DNA of 64,000 nucleotides from Aristolochia californica (GCA_029961685.1 JARWKL010000015.1:12026801-12090800), one strand, 5' to 3'. Shown: positions 38,639-51,480, counted from the stretch's first letter. Notes: generated from the letters alone by a model not told the origin. Translations and numbers: made by a program.

Positions 38639-40043
38639 AATTTCCCAAACATGGATTTTGGAGCTCATTTTTAGTGCATGAAATAATTTTCTATTTATTA
38701 TTATAGTTTTTAATTTTTTTAGCACACATGAACTCTAAAATTTTCATTTTGTTGCCATCTTATATCTGTTTTGTTTACGAGGAAAAATGGGAGAGTGAAA
38801 ACTCAAGTTTTAATCTAAAAAAAAAAAATTTGAAATGCACAAATGCTGAGAGAGATAATTCCGAAAAGTATCTGTGATTTTTAAGGATAGGCAAAAAGTG
38901 GGTTGTTTGGCCCTTGTTAATATCCATCCACTTGAGAAATTAAATTTTTCTACTCCCCCCTAATTTTTGGATCTGAAGGCCACTTGCATCCTCAACATGC
39001 TTGTGGCATGCATATCCACCACACTTAAAACATGTGAGGATCAGTTAGAGGTCTCTTTCCTATAAAATTCCCACAAGCTATTTTTATTAGAGGGTTGTAC
39101 TTGTGGAATTTCCCAAACTTGGATTTTGGAGCTCATTTTTAGTGCGTGAAATAATTTTCTATGTATTATTATTGTTTTAAATTTTTTTTGCACACATGAA
39201 CACTAAAATTTTTATTTTGTTACGATCTTATATCTTTTTTGTTTACGAGGAAAAATGGGAGAGTGAAAACTCAAGTTTGGATCTGAAAAAAAACAAATTT
39301 GAAATGCACAAATGCTGAGAGAGATAATTCCGAAAAGTATCTGTGATTTTTAAGGATAGGCAAAAAGTGGGTTGTTTGGCCCTGGTAAATATCCAACCAC
39401 ATGAGAATTTAAATTTTTCTACTCCCCCCTAATTTTTGGATCTGAAGGCCACTTGCATCCTCAACATGCTTGTGGCATGCATATCCACCACACTTAAAAC
39501 TTGTGAGGATCAGTTAGAGTTCTCTTTCCTATAAAATTCCACCAAGCTATTATTATAAGAGGTTTGTACTAGTGGAATTTCCCAAACATGGATTTTGGAG
39601 CTCATTTTTAGTGCGTGAAATGATTTTCTATTTATTATTATAGTTTTCAAATTTTTTTGCACACATGAACTCTAAAATTTTCATTTTGTTGCCATCTTAT
39701 ATCTTTTTTATTTACGAGGAAAAATGGGAGAGTGAAAACTCAAGTTTGGATCTGAAAAAAAAAAAATTGAAATGCACAAATGCTGAGAGAGATAATTCCG
39801 AAAAGTATCTGTGATTTTTAAGGATAGGCAAACAGTGGGTTGTTTGGCCCTGGTAAATATCCAACCACTTGAGAATTTAACTTTTTCCTACTCCCCCTAA
39901 TTTTTGGATCTGAAGGCCAGTTGCATCCACAACATGCTTGTGGCATGCATATCCACCACACTTAAAACATGTGAGGATAAGTTTGAGGTCTCTTTCCTAT
40001 AAAATTCCACCAAGCTATTATTATTAGGGGGTTGTAATAGTGG
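38639..40043 (+). repeat. Nested 5-monomer sub-repeat, partial copy 2 (a, b, c')
   Basis: Three monomers at 38639, 39107 and 39576 repeat 36299, 36767 and 37236 at 2340 bp. Type g then follows in place of type f. The 12-mer was therefore assembled partly by duplication of an a-b-c' module. Its downstream counterpart in HOR copy 2 is 44224-45628. Confidence 0.88.
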
Positions 40044-40980
40044 AATTTCCCAAACTTGGATTTTGGAGCTCAGTTTTAGTGCGTGAAATAATTTTCTATT
40101 TATTATTATAGTTTTCAAATTTTTTAGCACACATGAACTCGAAAATTTTCATTTTGTTGTTATCTTATATCTTTTTTGTTTACGAGGAAAAATGGGAGAG
40201 TGAAAACTCAAGTTTGGATCTGAAAAAAAAAAATTTGAAATGCACAAATGCTTAGAGTGATAATTCCGAAACGTATCTGTGATTTTTAAGGATAGGCAAA
40301 AAGGTGGTTGTTTGGCCCTGGTAAATATCCAACCACTTGAGAATTTAACTTTTTCTACTCCCCCCTAATTTTTGGATCTAAAGGCCACTTGCATCCTCAA
40401 CATGCTTGTGGCATGCATATCAACCACACTTAAAACATGTGAGGATCAGTTAGAGGTCTCTTTCCTATAAAATTCCACCAAGCTATTATTATTAGGGGGT
40501 TGTACTAGTGGAATTTCCGAAACATCGATTTTGGAGCTCATTTTTAGTGCGTAAAATAATTTTCTATATGTTATTATAGGTTTCAAATTTTTTTGCACAC
40601 ATGAACCCTAAAATTTTCATTTTGTTGTGATCTTATATCTTTTTTGTTAACCAGGAAAAATGGGAGACTAAAAACTAAAGTTTCGATTTGAAAAAAAAAA
40701 TATTTGAAATGCACAAATGCTGAGAGAGATAATTCCTAAAATTATCTGTGATTTTTAAGGATAGGCAAAAAGTGGGTTGTTTGGCCCTGGTAAATATCCA
40801 ACCACTTGAGAATTTAACTTTTTCTACTCCCCCCTAATTTTTGGATCTGAAGGCCACTTGCATCCTCAACATGCTTTTGTGGCATGCATATCCACCACAC
40901 TTAAAACATGTGAGGATCAGTTAGAGGTCTCTTTCCAATAAAATTCCACCAAGCTATTATTATTAGGGGGTTGTACGAGT

Positions 40981-41446
40981 GGAATTTCCCAAACATGGAT
41001 TTTGGAGATCATTTTTAGTGCGTGAAATAATTTTCTATATATTATTATAGTTTTCAAATTTTTTTGCACACATGAACTCTAAAATTTTCATTTTGTTGTG
41101 ATCTTATATCCTTTTTGTTTACGAGGAAAATGGGAGAGTAAAAACTCAAGTTTGGATCTGAACAAAAAAATTTGAAATGCATAAATGCTGAGAGAGATAA
41201 TTCCCAAAAAGTATCTGTGATTTTTGAGGATAGGCAAAAAGTGGGTTGTTTGGCCCTGGTAAATATCCAACCACTTGAGAAATTAACTTTTTCTACTCCC
41301 CCCTATATTTTGGATTTGAAGGCCACTTGCATCCTCAACATGCTTGTGGCATGCATATCCACCACACTTAAAAAATGTGAGGATCAGTTAGAGGTCTCTT
41401 TCCTATAAAATTCCACCAAGCTAGTATTGGGGGGTTGTACTAGTGG
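40981..41446 (+). repeat. Type d monomer, copy 2 of 3
   Basis: Matches 34898-35363 (6083 bp, 13 monomers upstream) and 46565-47030 (5584 bp, 12 monomers downstream). The one difference I noticed is CTAGTATTGGGGGG at the end here against CTAGTATTAGGGGG in the other two. Confidence 0.92.
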
Positions 41447-41730
41447 AATTTCCCAAACATGGATTTTGCGGCTCATTTTTTGTGCGTGAAATAATTTTCT
41501 ATTTATTATTATTGTTTTCAAATTTTTTTGCACACATGAACTCTAAAATTTTCATTTTGTTGCGATTTTATATCTTTTTTGTTTACGAGGAAAAATGGGA
41601 GAATGAAAACTCAATTTTTGATCTGAAAAAAAAAAAATTTTGAAATGCAAAATTGCTGAGAGAGAAAATTCCGAAAAGTATCTGTGATTTTTAAGGATAG
41701 GCAAAAAGTGGGTTGTTTGGCCCTGGTAAA

Positions 41731-41756
41731 TATCCAACCACTTTTCGGATCTGAAG
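41731..41756 (+). other. 32-bp internal deletion scar in type i monomer (HOR copy 1)
   Basis: The normal run from CCAACCACTT to GGATCTGAAGG (35 bases, with the GAATTTAAC and CTCCCCCC segments) is replaced by TTC, giving CCACTTTTCGGATCTG. The net loss is 32 bp and the unit is 437 bp long. The same scar recurs at about 47321, 50551, 54721 and 61641. Confidence 0.93.
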
Positions 41757-44700
41757 GCCACTTGCATCCTCAACATGCTTTTGTGGCATGCATATCCACC
41801 ACACTTAAAACATCTGAGGATCAGTTAGAGGTCTCTTTCCTATAAAATTCCACCAAGCTATTATTAGGGGGTTGTACTAGTGGAATTTCCCAAGCATGGA
41901 TTTACGAGCTCATTTTTATTGCGTGAAATAATTTTCTATCTATTATTATAGTTTTCAAATTTTTTTGCACACATGAACTCTAAAATTTTCATTTTGTTGC
42001 AATTTTATATCTTTTTTGTTTACGAGGAAAAATAGGAAAGTGGAAGCTCAAGTTTGGATCTGAAAAAAAAAATTTGAAATGCACAAATGCTGAGAGAGAA
42101 ATTTCCGAAAAGTATCTGTGATTTTTAAGGATAGGCAAAAAGTGGGTTGTTTGGCCCTGGTAAATATCCAACCACTTGAGAATTTAACTTTTTCTACTCC
42201 CCCCTAATTTTTGGATCTGAAGGCCACTTGCATCCTCAACATGCTTTTGTGGCATGCATATCCACCACACTTAAAACTTGTGAGGATCAGTTAGAGGTCT
42301 CTTTCCTATAAAATTCCACCAAGCTATTATTATTAGGGGGTTGTACTAGTGGAATTTCCCAAACATGGATTTTGGAGCTCATTTTTAGTGCGTGAAATAA
42401 TTTTCTATTTATTATTATTGTTTTAAATTTTTTTTGCACACATGAACGCTAAAATTTTTATTTTGTTACGATCTTATATCTTTTTTGTTTACGACGAAAA
42501 ATGGGAGAGTGAAAACTCAAGTTTGGATCTGAAAAAAAACAAATTTGAAATGCACAAATGCTGAGAGAGATAATTCTGAAAAGTATCTGTGATTTTTAAG
42601 GATAGGCAAAAAGTGGGTTGTTTGGCCCTGGTAAATATCCAACCACATGAGAATTTAAATTTTTCTACTCCCCCCTAATTTTTGGATCTGAAGGCCACTT
42701 GCATCCTCAACATGCTTGTCGCATGCATATCCACCACACTTAAAACTTGTGAGGATCAGTTAGAGTTCTCTTTCCTATAAAATTCCACCAAGCTATTATT
42801 ATAAGAGGTTTGTACTAGTGGAATTTCCCAAACATGGATTTTGGAGCTCATTTTTAGTGCGTGAAATGATTTTCTATTTATTATTATAGTTTTCAAATTT
42901 TTTTGCACACATGAACTCTAAAATTTTCATTTTGTTGCCATCTTATATCTTTTTTGTTTACGAGGAAAAATGGGAGAGTGAAAACTCAAGTTTGGATCTG
43001 AAAAAAAAAAAAATTGAAATGCACAAATGCTGAGAGAGATAATTCCGAAATGTATCTGTGATTTTTAAGGATAGGCAAAAAGTGGGTTGTTTGGCCCTTG
43101 TTAATATCCATCCACTTGAGAAATTAAATTTTTCTACTCCCCCCAATTTTTGGATCTGAAGGCCAGTTGCATCCACAACATGCTTGTGGCATGCATATCC
43201 ACCACACTTAAAACATGTGAGGATAAGTTTGAGGTCTCTTTCCTATAAAATTCCACCAAGCTATTATTATTAGGGGGTTGTAATAGTGGAATTTCCCAAA
43301 CATGGATTTTGGTGCTCATTTTTTGTGCGTGAAATAATTTTATATTTATTATTATAGTTTTCAAATTTTTTTGCCCACATGAACTCTAAAACTTTCATTT
43401 TGTTGCCATCTTATATCTTTTTTGTTTACGAGGAAAAATGGGAGAGTGAAAACTGAAGTTTGGATCTGAAAAGAAAATATTTGAAATGCACAAATGCAGA
43501 GAGATAATTCCAAAAAGTATCTGTGATTTTTAAGGATAGGCAAACAGTGGGTTGTTTGGCCCTGGTAAATATCCAACCACTTGAGAATTTAACTTTTTCC
43601 TACTCCCCCCAATTTTTGGATCTGAAGGCCAGTTGCATCCACAACATGCTTGTGGCATGCATATCCACCACACTTAAAACATGTGAGGATAAGTTTGAGG
43701 TCTCTTTCCTATAAAATTCCACCAAGCTATTATTATTAGGGGGTTGTAATAGTGGAATTTCCCAAACATGGATTTTGGTGCTCATTTTTGGTGCGTGAAA
43801 TAATTTTATATTTATTATTATATTTTTCGAATTTTTTTGCCCACATGAACTCTAAAATTTTCATTTTGTTGCCATCTTATATCTTTTTTGTTTACGAGGA
43901 AAAATGGGAGAGTGAAAACTGAAGTTTGGATCTGAAAAAAAAAAATTTGAAATGCACAAATGCAGAGAGAGATAATTCCAAAAAGTATCTGTGATTTTTA
44001 AGGATAGGCAAACAGTGGGTTGTTTGGCCCTGGTAAATATCCAACCACTTGAGAATTTAACTTTTTCCTACTCCCCCCAATTTTTGGATCTGAAGGCCAG
44101 TTGCATCCACAACATGCTTGTGGCATGCATATCCACCACACTTAAAACATGTGAGGATAAGTTTGAGGTCTCTTTCCTATAAAATTCCACCAAGCTATTA
44201 TTATTAGGGGGTTGTAATAGTGGAATTTCCCAAACGTGGATTTTGGAGCTCATTTTTAGTGCGTGAAATAATTTTCTATTTATTATTATAGTTTTTAATT
44301 TTTTTAGCACACATGAACTCTAAAATTTTCATTTTGTTGCCATCTTATATCTGTTTTGTTGACGAGGAAAAATGGGAGAGTGAAAACTCAAGTTTTAATC
44401 TAAAAAAAAAAAATTTGAAATGCACAAATGCTGAGAGAGATAATTCCGAAAAGTATCTGTGATTTTTAAGGATAGGCAAAAAGTGGGTTGTTTGGCCCTT
44501 GTTAATATCCATCCACTTGAGAAATTAAATTTTTCTACTCCCCCCTAATTTTTGGATCTGAAGGCCACTTGCATCCTCAACATGCTTGTGGCATGCATAT
44601 CCACCACTCTTAAAACATGTGAGGATCAGTTAGAGGTCTCTTTCCTATAAAATTCCAACAAGCTATTTTTATTAGAGGGTTGTACTTGTGGAATTTCCCA

Positions 44701-46564
44701 AACTTGGATTTTGGAGCTCATTTTTAGTGCGTGAAATAATTTTCTATTTATTATTATTGTTTTAAATTTTTTTTGCACACATGAACACTAAAATTTTTAT
44801 TTTGTTACGATCTTATATCTTTTTTGTTTACGAGGAAAAATGGGAGAGTGAAAACTCAAGTTTGGATCTGAAAAAAAACAAATTTGAAATGCACAAATGC
44901 TGAGAGAGATAATTCCGAAAAGTATCTGTGATTTTTAAGGATAGGCAAAAAGTGGGTTGTTTGGCCCTGGTAAATATCCTACCACATGAGAATTTAAATT
45001 TTTCTACTCCCCCCTAATTTTTGGATCTGAAGGCCACTTGCATCCTCAACATGCTTGTGGCATGCATATCCACCACACTTAAAACTTGTGAGGATCAGTT
45101 AGAGTTCTCTTTCCTATAAAATTCCACCAAGCTATTATTATAAGAGGTTTGTACTAGTGGAATTTCCCAAACATGGATTTTGGAGCTCATTTTTAGTGCG
45201 TGAAATGATTTTCTATTTATTATTATAGTTTTCAAAATTTTTTGCACACATGAACTCTAAAATTTTCATTTTGTTGCCATCTTATATCTTTTTTATTTAC
45301 GAGGAAAAATGGGAGAGTGAAAACTCAAGTTTGGATCTGAAAAAAAAAAAATTGAAATGCACAAATGCTGAGAGAGATAATTCCGAAAAGTATCTGTGAT
45401 TTTTAAGGATAGGCAAACAGTGGGTTGTTTGGCCCTGGTAAATATCCAACCACTTGAGAATTTAACTTTTTCCTACTCCCCCCAATTTTTGGATCTGAAG
45501 GCCAGTTGCATCCACAACATGCTTGTGGCATGCATATCCACCACACTTAAAACATGTGAGGATAAGTTTGAGGTCTCTTTCCTATAAAATTCCACCAAGC
45601 TATTATTATTAGGGGGTTGTAATAGTGGAATTTCCCAAACTTGGATTTTGGAGCTCAGTTTTAGTGCGTGAAATAATTTTCTATTTATTATTATAGTTTT
45701 CAAATTTTTTAGCACACATGAACTCGAAAATTTTCATTTTGTTGTTATCTTATATCTTTTTTGTTTACGAGGAAAAATGGGAGAGTGAAAACTCAAGTTT
45801 GGATCTGAAAAAAAAAATTTGAAATGCACAAATGCTTAGAGTGATAATTCCGAAACGTATCTGTGATTTTTAAGGATAGGCAAAAAGGTGGTTGTTTGGC
45901 CCTAGTAAATATCCAACCACTTGAGAATTTAACTTTTTCTACTCCCCCCTAATTTTTGGATCTAAAGGCCACTTGCATCCTCAACATGCTTGTGGCATGC
46001 ATATCAACCACACTTAAAACATGTGAGGATCAGTTAGAGCTCTCTTTCCTATAAAATTCCACCAAGCTATTATTATTAGGGGGTTGTACTAGTGGAATTT
46101 CCGAAACATCGATTTTGGAGCTCATTTTTAGTGCGTAAAATAATTTTCTATATGTTATTATAGTTTTCAAATTTTTTTGCACACATGAACCCTAAAATTT
46201 TCATTTTGTTGTGATCTTATATCTTTTTTGTTAACCAGGAAAAATGGGAGACTAAAAACTAAAGTTTCGATTTGAAAAAAAAAATATTTGAAATGCACAA
46301 ATGCTGAGAGAGATAATTCCGAAAATTATCTGTGATTTTTAAGGATAGGCAAAAAGTGGGTTGTTTGGCCCTGGTAAATATCCAACCACTTGAGAATTTA
46401 ACTTTTTCTACTCCCCCCTAATTTTTGGATCTGAAGGCCACTTGCATCCTCAACATGCTTTTGTGGCATGCATATCCACCACACTTTAAACATGTGAGGA
46501 TCAGTTAGAGGTCTCTTTCCAATAAAATTCCACCAAGCTATTATTATTAGGGGGTTGTACGAGT

Positions 46565-47030
46565 GGAATTTCCCAAACATGGATTTTGGAGATCATTTTT
46601 AGTGCGTGAAATAATTTTCTATATATTATTATAGTTTTCAAATTTTTTTGCACACATGAACTCTAAAATTTTCATTTTGTTGTGATCTTATATCCTTTTT
46701 GTTTACGAGGAAAATGGGAGAGTAAAAACTCAAGTTTGGATCTGAACAAAAAAATTTGAAATGCATAAATGCTGAGAGAGATAATTCCCAAAAAGTATCT
46801 GTGATTTTTGAGGATAGGCAAAAAGTGGGTTGTTTGGCCCTGGTAAATATCCAACCACTTGAGAAATTAACTTTTTCTACTCCCCCCTATATTTTGGATT
46901 TGAAGGCCACTTGCATCCTCAACATGCTTGTGGCATGCATATCCACCACACTTAAAAAATGTGAGGATCAGTTAGAGGTCTCTTTCCTATAAAATTCCAC
47001 CAAGCTAGTATTAGGGGGTTGTACTAGTGG
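46565..47030 (+). repeat. Type d monomer, copy 3 of 3
   Basis: The third copy of the monomer described at 34898 and 40981. It lies at position 10 of the 12-mer and is followed by the 32-bp-deleted type i monomer, as in HOR copy 1. Confidence 0.92.
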
Positions 47031-47310
47031 AATTTCCCAAACATGGATTTTGCGGCTCATTTTTTGTGCGTGAAATAATTTTCTATTTATTATTATTGTT
47101 TTCAAATTTTTTTGCACACATGAACTCTAAAATTTTCATTTTGTTGCGATTTTATATCTTTTTTGTTTACGAGGAAAAATGGGAGAATGAAAACTCAATT
47201 TTTGATCTGAAAAAAAAAAAATTTTGAAATGCAAAATTGCTGAGAGAGAAAATTCCGAAAAGTATCTGTGATTTTTAAGGATAGGCAAAAAGTGGGTTGT
47301 TTGGCCCTGG

Positions 47311-47338
47311 TAAATATCCAACCACTTTTCGGATCTGA
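47311..47338 (+). other. 32-bp internal deletion scar in type i monomer (HOR copy 2)
   Basis: ACCACTTTTCGGATCTG replaces the normal 35-base segment, and the unit is 437 bp long. It is the direct HOR partner of the scar at 41731-41756. Confidence 0.93.
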
Positions 47339-47933
47339 AGGCCACTTGCATCCTCAACATGCTTTTGTTGCATGCATATCCACCACACTTAAAACATCTG
47401 AGGATCAGTTAGAGGTCTCTTTCCTATAAAATTCCACCAAGCTATTATTAGGGGGTTGTACTAGTGGAATTTCCCAAACATGGATTTACGAGCTCATTTT
47501 TATTGCGTGAAATAATTTTCTATCTATTATTATAGTTTTCAAATTTTTTTGCACACATGAACTCTAAAATTTTCATTTTGTTGCAATTTTATATCTTTTT
47601 TGTTTACGAGGAAAAATAGGAAAGTGGAAGCTCAAGTTTGGATCTGAAAAAAAAAATTTGAAATGCACAAATGCTGAGAGAGAAATTTCCGAAAAGTATC
47701 TGTGATTTTTAAGGATAGGCAAAAAGTGGGTTGTTTGGCCCTGGTAAATATCCAACCACTTGAGAATTTAACTTTTTCTACTCCCCCCTAATTTTTGGAT
47801 CTGAAGGCCACTTGCATCCTCAACATGCTTTTGTGGCATGCATATCCACCACACTTAAAACATGTGACGATCAGTTAGAGGTCTCTTTCCTATAAAATTC
47901 CACCAAGCTATTATTAGGGGGTTGTACTAGTGG

Positions 47934-50258
47934 AATTTCCGAAACATGGATTTTGGAGTTCATTTTTAGTGCGTGAAATAATATTCTATTTCTTATTATA
48001 GTTTTCAAATTTTTTTGCACACATGAACTCTAAAATTTTCATTTTGGTGTGTCCTTTTTGTTTACGAGGGAAAATGGGAGAGTGAAAACTCAAGTTTGGA
48101 TCAGAAAAAGAAAAAATTTGAAATGCACAAATGCTGAGAGAGATAATTCCGAAAAGTATTTGTAATTTTTAAGGATAGGCAAAAAGTGGGTTGTTTGGCC
48201 GTTGTAAATATCCAACCACTTGAGAATTTAACTTTTTCAACTCCCCTCTATTTTTTGGATCGAAAGGCCACTTGCATCCTCAACATGCTTTTGTTGCATG
48301 CATATCCACCACACTTAAAACATGTGAGGATCAGTTAGAGGTCTCTTTCCTTTAATATTCCACCAAGCTATTATTAGGGAGTTGTACTAGTGGAATTTCC
48401 CAAACATGGATTTTGGAGCTCATTTTTAGTGAGTGAAATATTTTTCTATTTATTATTATAGTTTTCAAATTTTTTTTCCACACATGAACTCTAAAATTTT
48501 CATTTTGTTGCGGTCTAATATCTTTTTTGTTTTCGAGGAAAAATGGGAGAGTGAAAACTCAAGTTTGGCTCTGAAAAAAAAAAATTTGAAATGCACAAAT
48601 GCTGAGAGAGATAATTTCGAAAAGTATCTGTGTTTTTAAGGTAAGGCAAAAAGTGGGATATATGGTACTGGTAAGTATCCAACCACTTGAGAATTTAACT
48701 TTTTCTACTCCCCCCTAATTTTTGGATCTGAAGGCCACTTGCATCCTCAACATGCTTTTGGCATGCATATCCACCACACTTAAAATATGTGAGGATCAGC
48801 TAGAGGTCTCTTTCCTATAAAATTCCACCAAGCTATTATTAGGGAGTTGTACTAGTGGAATTTCCCAAACACGGATTTTGGACCTAATTTTTAGTGCGTG
48901 AAATAATTTTCTATTTATTACTATAGTTTTCACATATTTTTACACACATGAACTCTAAAATTTTCTTTTTGTTGCGATCTTAAATCTTTTTTGTTTACAA
49001 GGAAAAATGGGTTAGTGAAAACTCAAGTTTGGATTTGAAAAAAAAAAAAATTGAAATGCACAAATGCTGAGAGAGATAATTCCGAAAAGTATCTGTGATT
49101 TTTAAGGATAGGCAAAAAGTGGGTTGTTTGACCCTGGTAAATATCCAACCACTTGAGAATTTAACTTTTTCTACTCCCTCCTAATTTTTGGATCTAAAGG
49201 CCACTTGCATCCTCAACATGCTTTTGAGGCATGTATATCCACCACACTTAAACCATGTGAGGATCAGTTAGAAGTCTCTTTCCTATAAAATTCCACCAAG
49301 CTATTATTAGGGGGTTGTACTAGTGGAATTTCCCAACCATGGATTTTGGAGCTTATTTTTAGTGCGTGAAATAATTTTCTATTTATTATTATAGTTTTAA
49401 ATTTTTTTTGCGCACATGAACTCTTTCATTTTCATTTTGTTGTGATCTTATATCTTTTTCGTTAACGAGGAAAAATGGGAGAGTGAAAACTCAAGTATGG
49501 ATCTGAAAAAAAAAAAAATTTGAAATGCACAAATGCTGAGAGAGATAATTCCAAAAAGTATCTGTGATTTTTAAGGATAGGCAAAAAGTGGGTTCGTTGT
49601 CCCTGGTAAATATCCAACCACTTGAGAATTTAACTTTTTCTACTGCCCCCTAATTTATGGATCTGAAGGCCACTTGCGTCCTCAACATACTTGTCGCATG
49701 TATATCCACCACACTTAAAACATGTGAGGATCAGTTAGAGGTCTCTTTCCAATAAAATTCCACCAAGCTATTATTAGGGGGTTGTACTAGTGGAATTTCC
49801 CAAACATGGATTTTGGAGCTCATTTTTAGTGCGTGAAATAATTTTCTATTTATTATTATAGTTTTCAAATTTTTTTGCACACATGAACTCTAAATTTTTC
49901 ATTTTGTTGCGATCTTATATCGTTTTTGATTACGAAGAAAAATGGGAGAGTGAAAACTCTAGTTTGGATCTAAAAAAAAAAAAATTTGAAATGCACAAAT
50001 GCTAAGAGAGATACATCCGAAAAGTATCTGTGATTTTTAAGGATAGGCAAAAAGTGGGTTGTTTGGCCCTGGTAAATATCCAACCACTTGAGAATTTAAC
50101 TTTTTCTACTCCCCCCCATTTTTGGATCAGAAGGCCACTTGCATCCTCCACATGCTTGTGGCATGCATATCCACCACACTTAAAACATGTGAGGATCAGC
50201 TAGAGGTCTCTTTCCTATAAAATTCCACCAAGATATTATTAGGGGGTTGTACTAGTGG
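47934..50258 (+). repeat. Domain C block 1: monomers 103-107
   Basis: Unit starts are 47934, 48394, 48859, 49327 and 49794. The extra TTA is gone from here to the end of the window. Unit 103 is 460 bp long because TTCATTTTGGTGTGTCC at about 48040 replaces the usual GTTGCGATCTTATATC region (net loss of about 8 bp). Unit 104 has GTGGGATATATGGTACTGG in place of GTGGGTTGTTTGGCCCTGG at about 48653. Unit 107 carries GGATCAGAAGG and GATCAGCTAGAGG, which mark the monomer before a deleted type i unit. Confidence 0.9.
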
Positions 50259-50540
50259 AATTTCCCAAACATGGATTTTGGAGCTCATTTTTAGTGCGTG
50301 AAATAATTTTCTATTTATTATTATAGTTTTCAAATTTTTTTGCACACATGAACTCTAAAATTTTCATTTTGTTGCGATCTTATATCTTTTTTGTTGACGA
50401 GGAAAAATGGGAGAGTGAAAACTCAAGTTTGGATCTGAAAAAAAAAAATTTGAAATGCACAATTGCTGAGAGAGATAATTCCGAAAAGTATCTATGATTT
50501 TTAAGGATAGGCAAAAAGTGGGTTGTTTGGCCCTGGTAAA

Positions 50541-50566
50541 TATCTATCCACTTTTCGGATCTGAAG
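50541..50566 (+). other. 32-bp internal deletion scar, third instance
   Basis: TATCCACTTTTCGGATCTG replaces the normal run in the 433-bp unit at 50259. A type j-like unit (CTATCTATTATTATAG, AAAAATAGGAGAGTGG) follows, as at the other scars. Confidence 0.92.
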
Positions 50567-51008
50567 GCCACTTGCATCCTCAACATGCTTTTTTGCATTC
50601 ATATCCACCACACTTAAAACATGTGAGGATCAGTTAGAGGTCTCTTTCCTATAAAATTCCACCAAGAAATTATTAGGGGTTGTAGTAGTGGAATTTCCCA
50701 AACATGGATTTTGGAGCTCATTTTTAGAGCGGGAAATAATTTTCTATCTATTATTATAGTTTTCAAATTTTTTTGCACACATGAACTCTAAAATTTTCAT
50801 TTTGTTGCGATCTTATATCTTTTTTGTTGACGCGGAAAAATAGGAGAGTGGAAACTCAAGTTCGGATCTGAAAAAAAAAAATTTGAAATGCACAAATGCT
50901 GAGAGATATAATTCCGAAAAGTATCTGTGATTTGTAAGGATAGGCAAAAAATGGGTTGTTTGGCCCTGGTAAATATCCAACCACTTGAGAATTTAACTTT
51001 TTCTACTA

Positions 51009-51022
51009 CCCCCCCCCCCCCC
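51009..51022 (+). repeat. Expanded poly-C tract (C14)
   Basis: The usual CTC6 segment of the monomer reads CTA followed by 14 C and then AAATTTTTGG. The unit at 50692 is 476 bp long as a result. It may be real slippage expansion or a homopolymer error. Confidence 0.9.
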
Positions 51023-51480
51023 AAATTTTTGGATCTGAAGGCCACTTGCATCATCAACATGCTTTTGTGGCATGCATATCCATAACACTTAAAACATATG
51101 AGGATCAGTTAGAGGTCTCTTTCCTATAAAAATCCACCAAGCTATTATTAGGGGGTTGTACTAGTGGAATTTCACAAACATGGATTTTGGAGCTCATTTT
51201 TAGTGCGTCAAATAATTTTCTATCTATTACTATAGTTTTCAAATTTTTTTGCACACATGAACTCTAAAATTTTCATTTTGTTGCGATCTTATATTTTTTT
51301 TGTTTACGAGGAAAAATGGGAGAGTGGAAATTCAAATTTGGATATGAAAAAAAAAATTTCAAATGTACAAATGCTGAGAGACGTAATTCCGAAACGTATC
51401 TGTGATTTTTAAGGATAGGCAAAAAGTGGGTTGTTTGGCCCTGGTAAATATCCAACCACTTGAGAATTTAACTTTTTCTA

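Larger units (their letters stand above)
36767..42352 (+). repeat. 12-monomer higher-order repeat, copy 1 (~5.585 kb)
   Basis: Unit starts and types are 36767 b, 37236 c', 37703 f, 38171 f', 38639 a, 39107 b, 39576 c', 40044 g, 40512 h, 40983 d, 41447 i and 41884 j. Every unit has its partner 5584-5587 bp downstream in the same order. Type c' has GTGAAATGATTTTC. Type g has CTCAGTTTTAG and GCTTAGAGTGATAATTCC. Type h has GTTAACCAGG. Type i has TTTTGCGGCTC and a 32-bp deletion. Type j has GATTTACGAGCTC, CTATCTATTATTATAG and AAAATAGGAAAGTGG. The copy ends with a TTA-inserted junction at about 42330 that is absent from the end of copy 2. Confidence 0.95.
42353..47933 (+). repeat. 12-monomer higher-order repeat, copy 2 (~5.58 kb)
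   Basis: Unit starts are 42353 b, 42822 c', 43290 f, 43756 f', 44224 a, 44692 b, 45161 c', 45629 g, 46096 h, 46567 d, 47031 i and 47468 j. This is the same order as copy 1, offset 5584-5587 bp. The head of the first unit reads ACTAGTGG and AAACATGG, where the type b unit of copy 1 reads ACTTGTGG and AAACTTGG, so the junction lies in about 42275-42365. After 47934 the series does not continue for a third copy. Confidence 0.95.

Noticed and set aside
41989..42171. Recurrent 60-codon minus-strand frame beginning DIYQGQTTHFLP, present in dozens of units
   Set aside because: The upstream codon is TTG, not ATG. The frame runs through the A-tract, whose length varies freely, and its recurrence only reflects monomer homology. 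No start context, domain or coding-type substitution pattern is evident.
42275..42365. Possible assembly mis-join at the junction of the two 12-mers
   Set aside because: The junction is in perfect monomer register and carries its own variants (ACTAGTGG, AAACATGG, third TTA) found in neither parental end, and several substitutions separate the two 12-mers. A simple false duplication is unlikely, though only spanning reads can settle it.
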